Shown here piece after piece: positions 20,547-31,665 of a DNA stretch of 64,000 bases. Source of the stretch: Bartonella sp. AU16XJBT (GTDB taxonomy: Bacteria; Pseudomonadota; Alphaproteobacteria; Rhizobiales; Rhizobiaceae). The stretch is taken from contig NZ_JAQITF010000005.1 in assembly GCF_028618665.1 (NCBI RefSeq), positions 97,517 to 161,516 on the forward strand, given 5' to 3'. The notes beneath the pieces are model-generated. The model did not search any database and was not told where the DNA came from. It saw nothing but the letters and a program-made list of their open reading frames with translations. A program made the translations under genes and the position numbers. Positions within the stretch are counted from its first letter, which is position 1; each line of letters starts with the position of its first letter.

Positions 20547-22430
20547 ATGAAACGCAATGAAATGATAAAAACTGTATCATCCGATACAGGGAAGACTCTG
20601 CACACACTTTACAATTTATGGCCTTATATGTGGCCGGTCGATCGGCGTGATCTAAAAATACGTGTACTGTGGGCAATATTTTATCTTGTTTTATCCAAGC
20701 TCGTTCTCATATCTGTGCCGTATTTCTTTAAATATTCTACGAATGTGCTTGATACAAGCTTTCAGCTCCCTGAATGGTTTCCGTCCAGTTTGATTATCCC
20801 TATCATGCTTGTTTTGGCGTACAACGTTGCACGGATTATGCAGGCTGGATTAAATCAATTGCGCGATTCTCTTTTTGCCACTGTTGGTCAATATGCTGTT
20901 CGTCAATTAGCTTATAAAACCTTTGTACATATTCATGAGTTATCTTTGCGGTTTCATTTAGAACGCCGAACTGGTGGGCTTTCTCGCGTGATTGAGCGTG
21001 GAACAAAAGGAATTGAAGCGATCGTAAGATTTTCAATTCTCAATACTGTACCGACAATTTTAGAATTTATATTAACGGCTCTTGTATTTTACATCAACTA
21101 CGGATGGCATTATCTTCTCATTGTTGTTGTAACGGTTTTATTATATACTTTTTTTACCATTAAGGCGAGTGATTGGCGTATTCGCATTCGTCAACAAATG
21201 AATACAGCGGATACTGAAGCGAATACGCGCGCTGTTGATTCTCTTTTAAATTTTGAAACGGTCAAATATTTTGGCAATGAAACTCTAGAAGCCGATCGTT
21301 TCGATGCTTCTATGGCGGGTTATGAAAAAGCCGCAACAAAGATTTGGACATCATTAAGCTGGCTTAATTTTGGTCAGGCTCTTATCTTTGGTATTGGAAT
21401 GACGATCATGATGCTGATGTCAGCTTATGAAGTTTTTTATAAGACACAAACTTTAGGGGATTTTGTTTTTATTAATGCCCTTTTAATGCAACTTTCCATT
21501 CCACTGAATTTTATTGGTTCAATTTATCGTGATGTTCGACAAGGTTTAACGGATATTGAAGCGATGTTCGATCTTTTAGATGTTCAGCAGGAGATCATTG
21601 ATAAATCGGATGCTAAACCGTTAGAGATAAGCGATGGGACCATTCGTTTTCATCAGGTAAAGTTTTCTTATGATTCGACGCGTCAGATTCTCAGAGATAT
21701 TGATTTTGAAGTCCCTGGAGGAAAAACAGTCGCCATTGTCGGTCCATCGGGTGCAGGTAAATCAACCATTTCTCGATTACTTTTTCGCTTTTATGATGTT
21801 GAGGCTGGCTCTATCACAATTGACGGGCAGGATATTCGTGACATAACACAAAAAAGTTTGCGTGAAGCGATCGGCATGGTCCCACAAGATACGGTGTTAT
21901 TTAATGATACAATTGCTTATAATATTCGCTATGGGCGCCCAAGTGCTACAGATGAAGAGGTGCACAAAGCGTCTGAAATGGCACAAATATCAAAATTTAT
22001 TGAGATGTTACCGGAAGGTTTTCAGTCTATGGTAGGAGAGCGTGGTCTCAAATTATCAGGGGGTGAAAAACAACGTGTGGCTATTGCACGGACACTTTTA
22101 AAAGCCCCCCCACTTCTTATTCTAGATGAAGCAACATCGGCTCTTGATACGGCAACAGAACAGGAAATTCAACAAGCATTGGATATTGTAAGTCGTGGAC
22201 GTACAACATTGATTATTGCGCATCGTCTGTCCACGGTTATCAATGCTGATGAAATTTTGGTTCTTAAAAGTGGTCGTATTATTGAAAATGGAACGCATAC
22301 AGAGCTCTTACGAAAGAAAGGTCTTTATGCTTCAATGTGGAATAAGCAGCTTGAAGCATCACAAGCTGAAGAAAAATTACGTAAAATGCGTGAAGAAGAT
22401 GAGACGGGTATTGTTAATCGTAAAAAATAA
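20547..22430 (+). CDS. Atm1/HMT1-type ABC exporter (fused permease and ATPase)
   Basis: The 627-residue half-transporter has an N-terminal membrane domain (about 40-330) and an ATPase domain with GPSGAGKST at about 398-406, LSGGEKQR at about 503 and LLILDEATSAL after it. The membrane domain has the NFETVKYFGNE block characteristic of the ABCB7/Atm1 group, whose members export glutathione-linked compounds and support Fe-S biogenesis or metal tolerance. It probably works as a homodimer in the inner membrane. The substrate is not visible from sequence. Confidence 0.88.
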   Translation: MKRNEMIKTVSSDTGKTLHTLYNLWPYMWPVDRRDLKIRVLWAIFYLVLSKLVLISVPYFFKYSTNVLDTSFQLPEWFPSSLIIPIMLVLAYNVARIMQAGLNQLRDSLFATVGQYAVRQLAYKTFVHIHELSLRFHLERRTGGLSRVIERGTKGIEAIVRFSILNTVPTILEFILTALVFYINYGWHYLLIVVVTVLLYTFFTIKASDWRIRIRQQMNTADTEANTRAVDSLLNFETVKYFGNETLEADRFDASMAGYEKAATKIWTSLSWLNFGQALIFGIGMTIMMLMSAYEVFYKTQTLGDFVFINALLMQLSIPLNFIGSIYRDVRQGLTDIEAMFDLLDVQQEIIDKSDAKPLEISDGTIRFHQVKFSYDSTRQILRDIDFEVPGGKTVAIVGPSGAGKSTISRLLFRFYDVEAGSITIDGQDIRDITQKSLREAIGMVPQDTVLFNDTIAYNIRYGRPSATDEEVHKASEMAQISKFIEMLPEGFQSMVGERGLKLSGGEKQRVAIARTLLKAPPLLILDEATSALDTATEQEIQQALDIVSRGRTTLIIAHRLSTVINADEILVLKSGRIIENGTHTELLRKKGLYASMWNKQLEASQAEEKLRKMREEDETGIVNRKK

Positions 22431-22547
22431 GGTGGGCAAAATGTAATCTATATCTTTATATGGAGCGATTGATTAAATACATAAAAAGAGACAAGAGGAA
22501 CAAAAAGATTTATTGCTTGTTTAGGTTTATGATGAATAGGAAATTAT

Positions 22548-23246
22548 ATGAGTATTTTACAATCTGTCCATAATAGCTTTGTACCGATTCATAAAGAAGG
22601 TTATCCTTTTATTGTAGCGTTTTTTGTTATTTCACTCATTTTGGGTTGGATGTGGAGTCCGCTATTTTGGTGTGGTCTTATTCTTACAGTGTGGTGTATA
22701 TACTTTTTTCGTGATCCAGATCGTGTGATCCCTTTGAATTCAAATTGGGTTATGTCGCCTGCAGATGGGCGTATTTCATTTGTGGAATCATGTATTCCAC
22801 CTGAAGAATTAGGCTTAGGAAAAGATGAAATGATCCGTATTTCCATTTTTATGGATATCTTTTCATGCCATATCAACCGTATTCCTATCAGTGGTACAGT
22901 AGAGTCTATCGTTTATCAGCCAGGTCGGTTTACCAATGCGGAGTTTGATAAGGCTAGTCAGTTTAATGAGCGTAATGGGGTGGTCATTGATAGCAAGCAT
23001 GGGAAAATTGGTATCGTACAAATAGCGGGGATGTTTGCCCGTCGGATTGTTTGTTGGTCAAAAGAAAACGATGCTGTTATCATGGGAGAGCGATTTGGAT
23101 TGATTCGTTTTGGTTCTCGCCTTGATATTTATATGCCAGCTGAAATGAGATTACGTGTTGCAGTTGGGCAAACAGCAATTGCTGGGGAGACAGTTTTGGG
23201 TTCTTTTGATGATAAGAGTGCCACAACGGACTTCAGATACGATTAG
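22548..23246 (+). CDS. psd: phosphatidylserine decarboxylase proenzyme
   Basis: Psd turns phosphatidylserine into phosphatidylethanolamine. This is the short 232-residue type with an N-terminal hydrophobic segment (about 20-50) and SPADG near residue 70. The chain is expected to self-cut at Gly189-Ser190 in RFGSRLDIY, where the serine becomes the pyruvoyl group. It lies nine bases before pssA, which makes its substrate, so the pair forms the phosphatidylethanolamine pathway. Confidence 0.95.
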   Translation: MSILQSVHNSFVPIHKEGYPFIVAFFVISLILGWMWSPLFWCGLILTVWCIYFFRDPDRVIPLNSNWVMSPADGRISFVESCIPPEELGLGKDEMIRISIFMDIFSCHINRIPISGTVESIVYQPGRFTNAEFDKASQFNERNGVVIDSKHGKIGIVQIAGMFARRIVCWSKENDAVIMGERFGLIRFGSRLDIYMPAEMRLRVAVGQTAIAGETVLGSFDDKSATTDFRYD

Positions 23247-23255
23247 GACCGTACA

Positions 23256-24095
23256 ATGAAAAATTTTTCGCCATTTTCTTCATTCAATCCTGAGGGGCAG
23301 CATGATGATGCTGCAAATCGGCGACGTTCACCGACATCGATGCGGTATGTTATTCCCAATATTATTACTATTTTGGCAATTTGTGCAGGGATGAGCAGCA
23401 TTCGTTTGGCTTTTGAGAATCGCTATGAGGCTGCTATTTTAATGGTGCTTTTGGCTGCAGTTTTAGATGGTGCTGATGGTCGCATTGCGCGTTTAATAGA
23501 TGGGAGTTCATCTTTTGGGGCACAGATGGATTCTCTTGCTGATATTGTAAATTTTGGTGTTACTCCTGCACTTATTGTTTATTCCTTTATCTTGAATCAA
23601 GCATACCACATTGGTTGGGTTGCAGCTCTTGTTTATTGTGTTGCTTGTTGTTTGCGATTAGCGCGTTTTAATGTGATGTTGGATAACACTGATATACCTC
23701 AATGGCAGAAAAGTTATTTTGTTGGTGTTCCTGCACCTGCAGGAGCGTTACTCCTTTTATTTCCTACCTATTTAGGCGCTCTTGGTTTGGTCCCCAATTG
23801 GGGGTGGGCATTGTTTTTTAGTCTTTATACTGTAATTATTGCTTTTCTTTTGATTAGTCGCCTACCAGTGTGGAATGCAAAGTCCATTGATCACAATTTG
23901 AGGCGTGATATCGTTATACCTTGCATGTTGGTCATTGTTATTTATGTCGGTTTTCTTGCGACTTACACATGGAAAACTTTATTGATTACCGCTGTTAGCT
24001 ATATGATTTTTCTCCCCTGTAGTTTTGTCGCTTATAATAAACGCGCTGCTTTAGAAGAGAAAAAGGCTGATGCTAAAGCTATCCAAGAATCATAA
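23256..24095 (+). CDS. pssA: CDP-diacylglycerol-serine O-phosphatidyltransferase
   Basis: PssA makes phosphatidylserine from CDP-diacylglycerol and serine. The CDP-alcohol motif DG-x2-AR-x8-G-x3-D-x3-D is complete at residues 74-96 (DGRIAR ... G88, D92, D96). Several membrane segments follow, and the N-terminal 30 residues are polar. It forms a two-gene unit with psd. The gene converges on an SDR gene on the other strand. Confidence 0.94.
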   Translation: MKNFSPFSSFNPEGQHDDAANRRRSPTSMRYVIPNIITILAICAGMSSIRLAFENRYEAAILMVLLAAVLDGADGRIARLIDGSSSFGAQMDSLADIVNFGVTPALIVYSFILNQAYHIGWVAALVYCVACCLRLARFNVMLDNTDIPQWQKSYFVGVPAPAGALLLLFPTYLGALGLVPNWGWALFFSLYTVIIAFLLISRLPVWNAKSIDHNLRRDIVIPCMLVIVIYVGFLATYTWKTLLITAVSYMIFLPCSFVAYNKRAALEEKKADAKAIQES

Positions 24096-24096
24096 A

Positions 24097-24123
24097 GTGC
24101 TTCATTCTTCTGTTGAGAAGCAC
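24097..24123. terminator. candidate hairpin between convergent pssA and SDR gene
   Basis: GTGCTTC at 24097-24103 pairs perfectly with GAAGCAC at 24117-24123 around a 13-base loop. It lies two bases after the pssA stop. There is no strong T run on either side, so its role as a terminator is uncertain. Confidence 0.35.
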
Positions 24124-24166
24124 AGGAAAAAGAGAGAGATTCAACTATTTACGTTTCAGATGATGA

Positions 24167-24916
24167 TCAATGAGGGATATGATAATCCACAAACTGATTT
24201 TTATGGACATTAAAGAGCTTTCCAGTTTCCTTTAAATCTGGGGATAGCAAATGGACTATTTTTTTTGCAACCTCTTGTGGTGAGGGGAGTGTTTGTGGAT
24301 CTTCACCAGGCATAGCTTCAGCGCGCATGGCCGTGCGTGTGGCTCCAGGGTTGACACAATTAATCTTAATAGGGGTTTGTTTGAGTTCTTCTGCCCAACA
24401 GCGGGCAATCATTTCTAAAGCTGCTTTAGAGGCTGCATAAGCCCCCCAGAAAGGGCGTGCAACATGTGCAACGCTTGAGGATAACAGGATAGCTCGTCCA
24501 GCATCAGATTCACGTAATAAAGGCTCAACGGCTTTCATTAAGCGCCATTGGCTGAAAAGATTGATTTGAAAGACATCTTCAAATACCGCGTTTTCTATAT
24601 GCGCTATTGGTGAGAGTGTTCCAAGGATTCCAGCATTTGCAACGATAATATCGAGTTTTTTCCAGCGTTTAGCAATTGAGAGTGCAAGAGCATCGATGTT
24701 TTCCATATGATGCAAGTCGAGTGGAACGAGGGTTGCATGAGCCCCTTTTTCTCGGATTTGATTGTCCAATTCAGTAAGTCCACTGACTGTTCGTGCAAGA
24801 GCAATAATATGAGCGCCGCGTGCAGCGAGTTCAAGGGCTAAATAATAGCCAATCCCCCTTGATGCACCAGTAACAAGTGCAACACACCCATGGAGACTAA
24901 AGTCACGTTTCATCAT
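24167..24916 (-). CDS. short-chain dehydrogenase/reductase
   Basis: The 249-residue protein is a classical SDR: TGASRGIG near the N-terminus for NAD(P) binding, NAGILG in the middle, a serine block LLSSSVAHV and the catalytic Tyr-x3-Lys in YAASK. The substrate cannot be told; FabG-like and sugar or steroid type members share these features. The start lies within a few bases of the purF stop, so it is probably co-transcribed behind purF. ATG 24913 is an alternative. Confidence 0.85.
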   Translation of the reverse strand: MMKRDFSLHGCVALVTGASRGIGYYLALELAARGAHIIALARTVSGLTELDNQIREKGAHATLVPLDLHHMENIDALALSIAKRWKKLDIIVANAGILGTLSPIAHIENAVFEDVFQINLFSQWRLMKAVEPLLRESDAGRAILLSSSVAHVARPFWGAYAASKAALEMIARCWAEELKQTPIKINCVNPGATRTAMRAEAMPGEDPQTLPSPQEVAKKIVHLLSPDLKETGKLFNVHKNQFVDYHIPH

Positions 24917-24919
24917 CAA

Positions 24920-26413
<1,494 letters not shown>

Positions 26414-26488
26414 ATTCTTTCAGTTGTGATAGAGGGGAATCATTAATATCACATTTTACATCATTTAGTTCTCTGTCCACATGAAAAG

Positions 26489-27070
26489 CTATTCTCCATT
26501 TTTTAGAAGTGTCTTTTCATGAGAGTTTTGCTTATGCGTATGTTTATCACTGTCTTTAAACAAACTTTCCGCCTTTTCGAGAACAGATCCAAGATCTTTT
26601 GGGAGTATTTCCCAAACTTTTTGTCCCAGTGAATCTAACATAGGCCTCATTTTAGCATCTTTTAACCAGTTCGCTTGGTGCTCAGGCTTAATTAAGGCAT
26701 TAATCAGCAACATACCGATGACCATAATCAGTAAACCGCGAAGTGCTCCAAAAATAAAACCAATAGTGCGGTCAAGAATACCAATTCGGCTATCAATAAT
26801 AAAATCAGAGATTTTCATTGTAATAATTGAAGTAATAATGAGAACAACAATAAAAATTGTGACCAATGTTGTGATCAATGCAATCATTTTATTAGAGAGA
26901 TATTGTTCAAAGAAAGGTAAGACAGGCTTGAATAAAAACAGTGTCGTAACAGCTGCAACTGCCCAAGAAATCAACGATAACACTTCACGTGAAAATCCTC
27001 GAAGCATAGCAAGAAAAGCGGACAACAGGATGATTACTACGACAATTCCATCAAGGATTGTTATGATCAT
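26489..27070 (-). CDS. cvpA: CvpA family membrane protein
   Basis: The 193-residue protein begins MIITILDGIVVVIILLSAFLA and has four hydrophobic segments with ALRGFSREVLSL between the first two, the usual CvpA pattern (colicin V production family). The C-terminal tail is polar. ATG 27070 has AAGGAA seven bases upstream; a longer frame to 27118 adds an unrelated stretch. Its general role is uncertain, though it is often found before purF, as here. Confidence 0.88.
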   Translation of the reverse strand: MIITILDGIVVVIILLSAFLAMLRGFSREVLSLISWAVAAVTTLFLFKPVLPFFEQYLSNKMIALITTLVTIFIVVLIITSIITMKISDFIIDSRIGILDRTIGFIFGALRGLLIMVIGMLLINALIKPEHQANWLKDAKMRPMLDSLGQKVWEILPKDLGSVLEKAESLFKDSDKHTHKQNSHEKTLLKNGE

Positions 27071-27199
27071 TTGTTTGTTCCTTATACATAAATTTGTGTT
27101 CTTTAAGTCTGTGCGCAAATATATTTTTTGTTACGCCATTTTTTATTCTTATAGCAAGGATATTTTGTATTTTATAGGTTTTTTTCTATATTATCCTGC

Positions 27200-28588
27200 C
27201 TATGGTGCGGACAATTTTTTACTTGCGGTAAGCGTGGCAACAAGTTCGGGAAGGTCGGAGAAAGTTTTTTGTTGAAAATTGAGCGACTTCATCATTTCGG
27301 TTGTTGTCGTGGGATGAAAGGCTCCCTGAAAGCCGAGTTTTTTTGCTTCATTGATGCGTTGGGCTGAATGTGCAACAGCGCGGGTAGCTCCTGAAAGACT
27401 GACTTCCCCAAAATATACATAATCCGTTGGCAGAGGGATATTGGCAAGAGAAGATACCAAAGCAGCCGCTACAGCTAAATCGGCAGCAGGTTCAGATATA
27501 CGATATCCACCTGCCACGTTCAGATAAACATCATGCTGCCCAAAACGAATGCCACAATGGGCTTCTAAAACGGCAAGAATCATAGAAAGACGATTTCCAT
27601 CCCATCCGACAACCGCACGTCGTGGTGTTCCAAGAGAAGAGGGAGCAACAAGTGCTTGAATTTCTACCAATATCGGGCGTGTTCCTTCCATGCCGGCGAA
27701 AACAGCAGCACCTGGTGCTTTTTCATTGCGTTCCCCTAGAAACAATTCGGATGGATTAATCACTTCGCGTAATCCTTTATCAGACATTTCAAAGACACCA
27801 ATTTCATCTGTTGGCCCGAAGCGATTTTTTACAGTTCTAAGAATGCGATAATGATGCCCTCCTTCACCCTCAAAATAGAGAACGCCATCAACCATATGTT
27901 CAACGACCCGAGGGCCAGCAATTTGTCCATCTTTTGTAACATGACCAACAAGAACAACAGCAGCGCCTGTTTTCTTGGCAAAGCGTATCATAGCTTGAGC
28001 ACCAATACGGACTTGTGTGACAGTGCCCGGTGCTGAATCTGCTGTATCTGACCATAGGGTTTGAATCGAATCGATAATCACCATATCAAGGTTTTTATGC
28101 TCGCTTAAGGTTGCTAGAATATCTTCAACATTGGTTTCAGCAGCAAGTTTCACCTCTGTATTATGAGCGCCAAGCCTTTGCGCGCGCAGACAAATCTGCG
28201 CAATAGCCTCTTCACCTGAGACATAGATGACATTATGTCCTTTGCGAGATAAAGCCGCAGCTGTTTGTGTGAGCAATGTTGATTTTCCAATACCTGGATC
28301 ACCCCCAACAAGAAGTGCTGATCCACGGACAAAGCCCCCACCGGTAACACGATCAAGTTCAGCAATACCAGAATGAATACGTGGAGCATCTTGGAGATTT
28401 CCGGAAAGAGATGTTAGGGCGACGATGCGTCCTTTACGAGTATTTTGCTTAGGGCCACTTCCTATGCCACCATCTATATTTTCTTCAACAAGAGAATTCC
28501 ATTCACCACAAGCGCTACATTTCCCTGCCCAACGAGAATGGATGGTTCCACAATTTTGACAGATAAATTGAACACGAGTGCGTGCCAT
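27200..28588 (-). CDS. radA: DNA repair protein RadA
   Basis: RadA is a RecA-like helicase that helps branch migration in recombination. The N-terminal zinc finger has Cys10, 13, 24 and 27, Walker A is GGDPGIGKST at 95-104, and the KNRFG motif follows the ATPase core. A Lon-protease-like domain ends the 462-residue chain. It lies six bases after the shortened DnaB gene. A decayed copy of its first ~35 codons is found at 30060-30168, part of a local duplication. Confidence 0.96.
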   Translation of the reverse strand: MARTRVQFICQNCGTIHSRWAGKCSACGEWNSLVEENIDGGIGSGPKQNTRKGRIVALTSLSGNLQDAPRIHSGIAELDRVTGGGFVRGSALLVGGDPGIGKSTLLTQTAAALSRKGHNVIYVSGEEAIAQICLRAQRLGAHNTEVKLAAETNVEDILATLSEHKNLDMVIIDSIQTLWSDTADSAPGTVTQVRIGAQAMIRFAKKTGAAVVLVGHVTKDGQIAGPRVVEHMVDGVLYFEGEGGHHYRILRTVKNRFGPTDEIGVFEMSDKGLREVINPSELFLGERNEKAPGAAVFAGMEGTRPILVEIQALVAPSSLGTPRRAVVGWDGNRLSMILAVLEAHCGIRFGQHDVYLNVAGGYRISEPAADLAVAAALVSSLANIPLPTDYVYFGEVSLSGATRAVAHSAQRINEAKKLGFQGAFHPTTTTEMMKSLNFQQKTFSDLPELVATLTASKKLSAP

Positions 28589-28594
28589 GGTGAT

Positions 28595-29608
28595 TTAACC
28601 AATTTGTTCTGGAAGATAATTGCTATCTGCCAGATCGCTAAAGCGCGTGAAATCAGCTTGAAAAGCAAGTTGCACAGTTCCTGTTGGACCGTGACGTTGT
28701 TTCGCAACAATAACATCAGCTTTTCCCATAATTTTATCCATTTCATCTTGCCATTTTGCATGTTCAAGACTACCGATCTTTGGTTCTTCATTTCTGAGAT
28801 AATATTCTTCACGATAGATAAATAGAACGATGTCGGCATCTTGCTCAATAGAACCGGATCCACCTAAATCTAAAAGTTTTGGGCGTTTGTCTGTTCTGTT
28901 TTCAACTTGATGTGAAAGTTGTGAAAGAGCAATAATAGGGATATTTAATTCTTTAGCTAACGCTTTTAATTTTACAGTAATTTCTTGCATACGATATTCA
29001 GATGTGTATTTTAAATCACTCGTCATGAGTTGGATATAATCGATAATTAAAATATCTAAACCATGTTTTTTCTTGAGATGTCGAGCACGGGCCACCAGTT
29101 GTGAAACTGATATTCCTCCAGTTTGATCAATATAAAGGGGGGCCCTTTTGAGCTGCTTCATCGTACGAATAATTTTTGAAAATTGTTCTTCTGAAATACG
29201 ACCACGTCGAATATCAGAAGAAGAGACTTCCGTTTGTTCAGAAATAATACGTGTTGCAAGCTGTTCTGAGGACATTTCAAGTGAGAAGAATCCTACAATG
29301 CCACCTTCATTTTCTTCGGTATTGCTATTGTGTTCTTCGGCATTACTATTATGATTATAAGCATTGGCAATATTAAAGGCAATGTTGGTTGCCAGAGATG
29401 TTTTCCCCATACCAGGGCGTCCGGCAAGGATAATTAAGTCGGATGGTTGTAATCCTCCTATTTTTTCATCAAGTGTTTGAATGTAAGTCGCTACCCCTGA
29501 TATTTGCGAAGAGCGCTCTTTTGCAGCACTTGCTATATCAATAACTCTTTTGATAGCTTCATCAAGACTGTCAAATTTACTATCGCAGTCTTCTTTTTTT
29601 TCTAGCAT
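28595..29608 (-). CDS. truncated DnaB paralogue (helicase domain only)
   Basis: This 337-residue protein matches the C-terminal RecA-like domain of the neighbouring full-length DnaB from the linker on, but lacks the N-terminal primase-binding domain. Walker A AGRPGMGKT (62-70) and IIDYIQLM (about 188-195) are intact. Two conserved spots differ from the normal copy: SQLSR is SQLSH (His233) and DLRESG is DLGGSG (Gly249-Gly250). A 7-residue repeat (HNSNAEE/HNSNTEE, 86-99) is inserted. The last 40 or so residues are almost the same as in DnaB. It has its own ribosome site (AAAGGGAAAG), so it may be expressed. Whether it is active is open. Confidence 0.85.
   Translation of the reverse strand: MLEKKEDCDSKFDSLDEAIKRVIDIASAAKERSSQISGVATYIQTLDEKIGGLQPSDLIILAGRPGMGKTSLATNIAFNIANAYNHNSNAEEHNSNTEENEGGIVGFFSLEMSSEQLATRIISEQTEVSSSDIRRGRISEEQFSKIIRTMKQLKRAPLYIDQTGGISVSQLVARARHLKKKHGLDILIIDYIQLMTSDLKYTSEYRMQEITVKLKALAKELNIPIIALSQLSHQVENRTDKRPKLLDLGGSGSIEQDADIVLFIYREEYYLRNEEPKIGSLEHAKWQDEMDKIMGKADVIVAKQRHGPTGTVQLAFQADFTRFSDLADSNYLPEQIG
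29312..29353 (-). repeat. two-unit 21-base tandem repeat inside the DnaB paralogue
   Basis: Two adjacent 21-base units encode HNSNAEE and HNSNTEE. The full-length DnaB has no such repeat at this place, so it arose after the duplication. Confidence 0.8.
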
Positions 29609-30059
29609 AATTATATACTTTCCCTTTGTTAGATATCAATTTTTATACAATTTTATATCAAGAATATTTTGCATGTTATAGAATTGTCTCTGTACTGTAG
29701 TATTTAAAACACAGCTTGTTTTTTATATGCGGTAATGAGGGTCGTTTTTTCATACAGATTAAAAAGTATTTTTGTTATAAAGATTAGAGATTGTTTTACG
29801 AAGTAGAAATTTTCTGATATTTTACATAATAGCTTACCTTGCGCAACAGTCGCAATTATTTTTGAATTTAATAACAAGAAAATGAGTGTCTTATGAGAAG
29901 GATTTTTTTAAAAGAAGGAACAATATAGCAACATTTAAAGTAGCTATGAATTTTAGATATATGTATCCTACTTGCAATACTAAAAGATATATTATTAAGA
30001 TTAATCTTATTCAAGAGCTTTTTAGATGTCAAATAATGACAGCCGAAATCATCGAAAAA
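29609..30059. other. AT-rich spacer inside the dnaB-radA duplication
   Basis: About 450 bases between the shortened DnaB gene and the radA fragment. It should hold the join of the tandem duplication, but I could not see any remaining match to dnaB or radA. It may provide the promoter for the paralogue. Confidence 0.4.
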
Positions 30060-30168
30060 TAACTCTTTAATAAGAAATATCATTCTCCACAGGCGCTACA
30101 TTTTCTGCCCAGCGGGAATGGACCGTTCCGCAATTTTGACAGATAAATTTAAGTCGGTTCCGTACCAT
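30060..30168 (-). pseudogene. radA 5' fragment
   Basis: From ATG 30168 the sequence reads MVRNRLKFICQNCGTVHSRWA, nearly the start of RadA, then a one- or two-base loss relative to radA (near 30105) shifts the frame and the match fades by about 30060. It stands at the same distance behind dnaB (six bases from the dnaB stop) as the real radA stands behind the shortened DnaB. It is therefore one end of a duplicated dnaB-radA segment. Confidence 0.85.
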
Positions 30169-30174
30169 GGTGAT

Positions 30175-31665
30175 TTAACCAATTTGTTCTGGAAGATAAT
30201 TGCTATCTGCCAAATCACTAAAGCGTGTGAAATCAGATTGAAAGGCAAGGGATACGATTCCTGTTGGTCCGTGACGTTGTTTTGCAACAATAACATCAGC
30301 TTTTCCCATAATTTTATCCATTTCATCTTGCCATTTTTGATGTTCCAAAGTGCCTAATTTTGGTTCTTCATTTTTGAAATAATATTCTTCACGATAGACA
30401 AATAGAACGATGTCGGCATCTTGCTCAATAGAACCAGATTCACGTAAGTCAGAGAGTTGTGGACGTTTATCTGTTCTATTTTCGACTTGACGTGAAAGTT
30501 GAGAGAGAGCGATAATAGGAACATTCAATTCTTTCGCTAATGCTTTTAACCCTGTAGTAATTTCTGTAATTTCTTGAACACGATTTTCAGATGAACGCTT
30601 TGAGCTACTTGTCATGAGTTGGATATAATCAATAAACAAGACATCCAAGCCATGTTGTCGCTTGAGACGCCGGGCACGGGCAGCCAGTTGCGTAATTGAT
30701 ATTCCTCCAGTTTGATCAATATAAAGGGGGGCTTTTTGGAGCTGGTTCACCGCACGGATGATTTTTGAAAATTGTTCATCTGAAATATTACCACGTCGAA
30801 TATCAGAAGAAGAGACTTCTGTTTGTTCAGAAATAATACGTGTTGCAAGCTGCTCTGAGGACATTTCAAGTGAGAAGAACCCTACAACGCCGCCTTCATT
30901 GTCTTGGATATTACCATTATGATTATAAGCATTGGCAATATTAAAGGCAATGTTGGTTGCTAGTGAAGTTTTACCCATACCAGGGCGTCCCGCAAGGATA
31001 ATTAAGTCAGATGCTTGTAATCCCCCCATTTTTTCATCAAGTGTTTTAATATGGGTGGCTATCCCTGATAATTGTGAAGAACGCTGTTTCGCAGCACTTG
31101 CCATATCGAGTGCTTTTTTGACAGCCTCATTAAAATTTTCAAATCCGCCTCCATATTTCCCTTTTTCTGCGAGCTCAAATAACTGATTTTCAACAGTTTC
31201 AATTTGTTGGGTAGGCGTAAGCTCTACAGGAGCATCAAAGGCCGTATTGACAACTTGAGTTCCAAGGTTAATCAAAGAACGACGGATAAAAAGGTCGTAA
31301 ATAACGCGTCCATAATCTTCAGCGTTAATAATGGTGACCGCTTCTTTGGCTAAGCGAACAACATACTGGTATACAGTAATATCTCCAATTTTCTCTTCCA
31401 TTTGGATATAAGGCTTGATCGTAACCGGATCTACAAGTTTTCCTGTTTTAATAAGGTGAGATAAAACAGCATAAATCTTTTGATGCAACGGTTCAAAAAA
31501 ATGTTCTGGTTTTAGAAAATCCGAAACGCGGTCGAGAGAATCATTGTTGATAAAGATAGCACCAAGTAATGCCTGTTCAGCTTCAATATTATGTGGAAGT
31601 TGCCGAAAAGAAGGGGAATCTTCTTTTTTCGAAGAGCTGATATTAACAATACTAGTTTCTTCCAT
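30175..31665 (-). CDS. dnaB: replicative DNA helicase DnaB
   Basis: This 496-residue protein is the full-length replication-fork helicase. The N-terminal domain begins RQLPHNIEAEQALLGAIF (21-38), Walker A is AGRPGMGKT (225-233), and the motif SQLSRQVENRTDKRP with SDLRESGSIEQDAD is intact. It unwinds DNA at the fork as a hexamer and recruits primase. It lies downstream of the ribosomal protein operon on the same strand, separated by about 600 bases, and is followed by the radA fragment. Confidence 0.96.
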   Translation of the reverse strand: MEETSIVNISSSKKEDSPSFRQLPHNIEAEQALLGAIFINNDSLDRVSDFLKPEHFFEPLHQKIYAVLSHLIKTGKLVDPVTIKPYIQMEEKIGDITVYQYVVRLAKEAVTIINAEDYGRVIYDLFIRRSLINLGTQVVNTAFDAPVELTPTQQIETVENQLFELAEKGKYGGGFENFNEAVKKALDMASAAKQRSSQLSGIATHIKTLDEKMGGLQASDLIILAGRPGMGKTSLATNIAFNIANAYNHNGNIQDNEGGVVGFFSLEMSSEQLATRIISEQTEVSSSDIRRGNISDEQFSKIIRAVNQLQKAPLYIDQTGGISITQLAARARRLKRQHGLDVLFIDYIQLMTSSSKRSSENRVQEITEITTGLKALAKELNVPIIALSQLSRQVENRTDKRPQLSDLRESGSIEQDADIVLFVYREEYYFKNEEPKLGTLEHQKWQDEMDKIMGKADVIVAKQRHGPTGIVSLAFQSDFTRFSDLADSNYLPEQIG

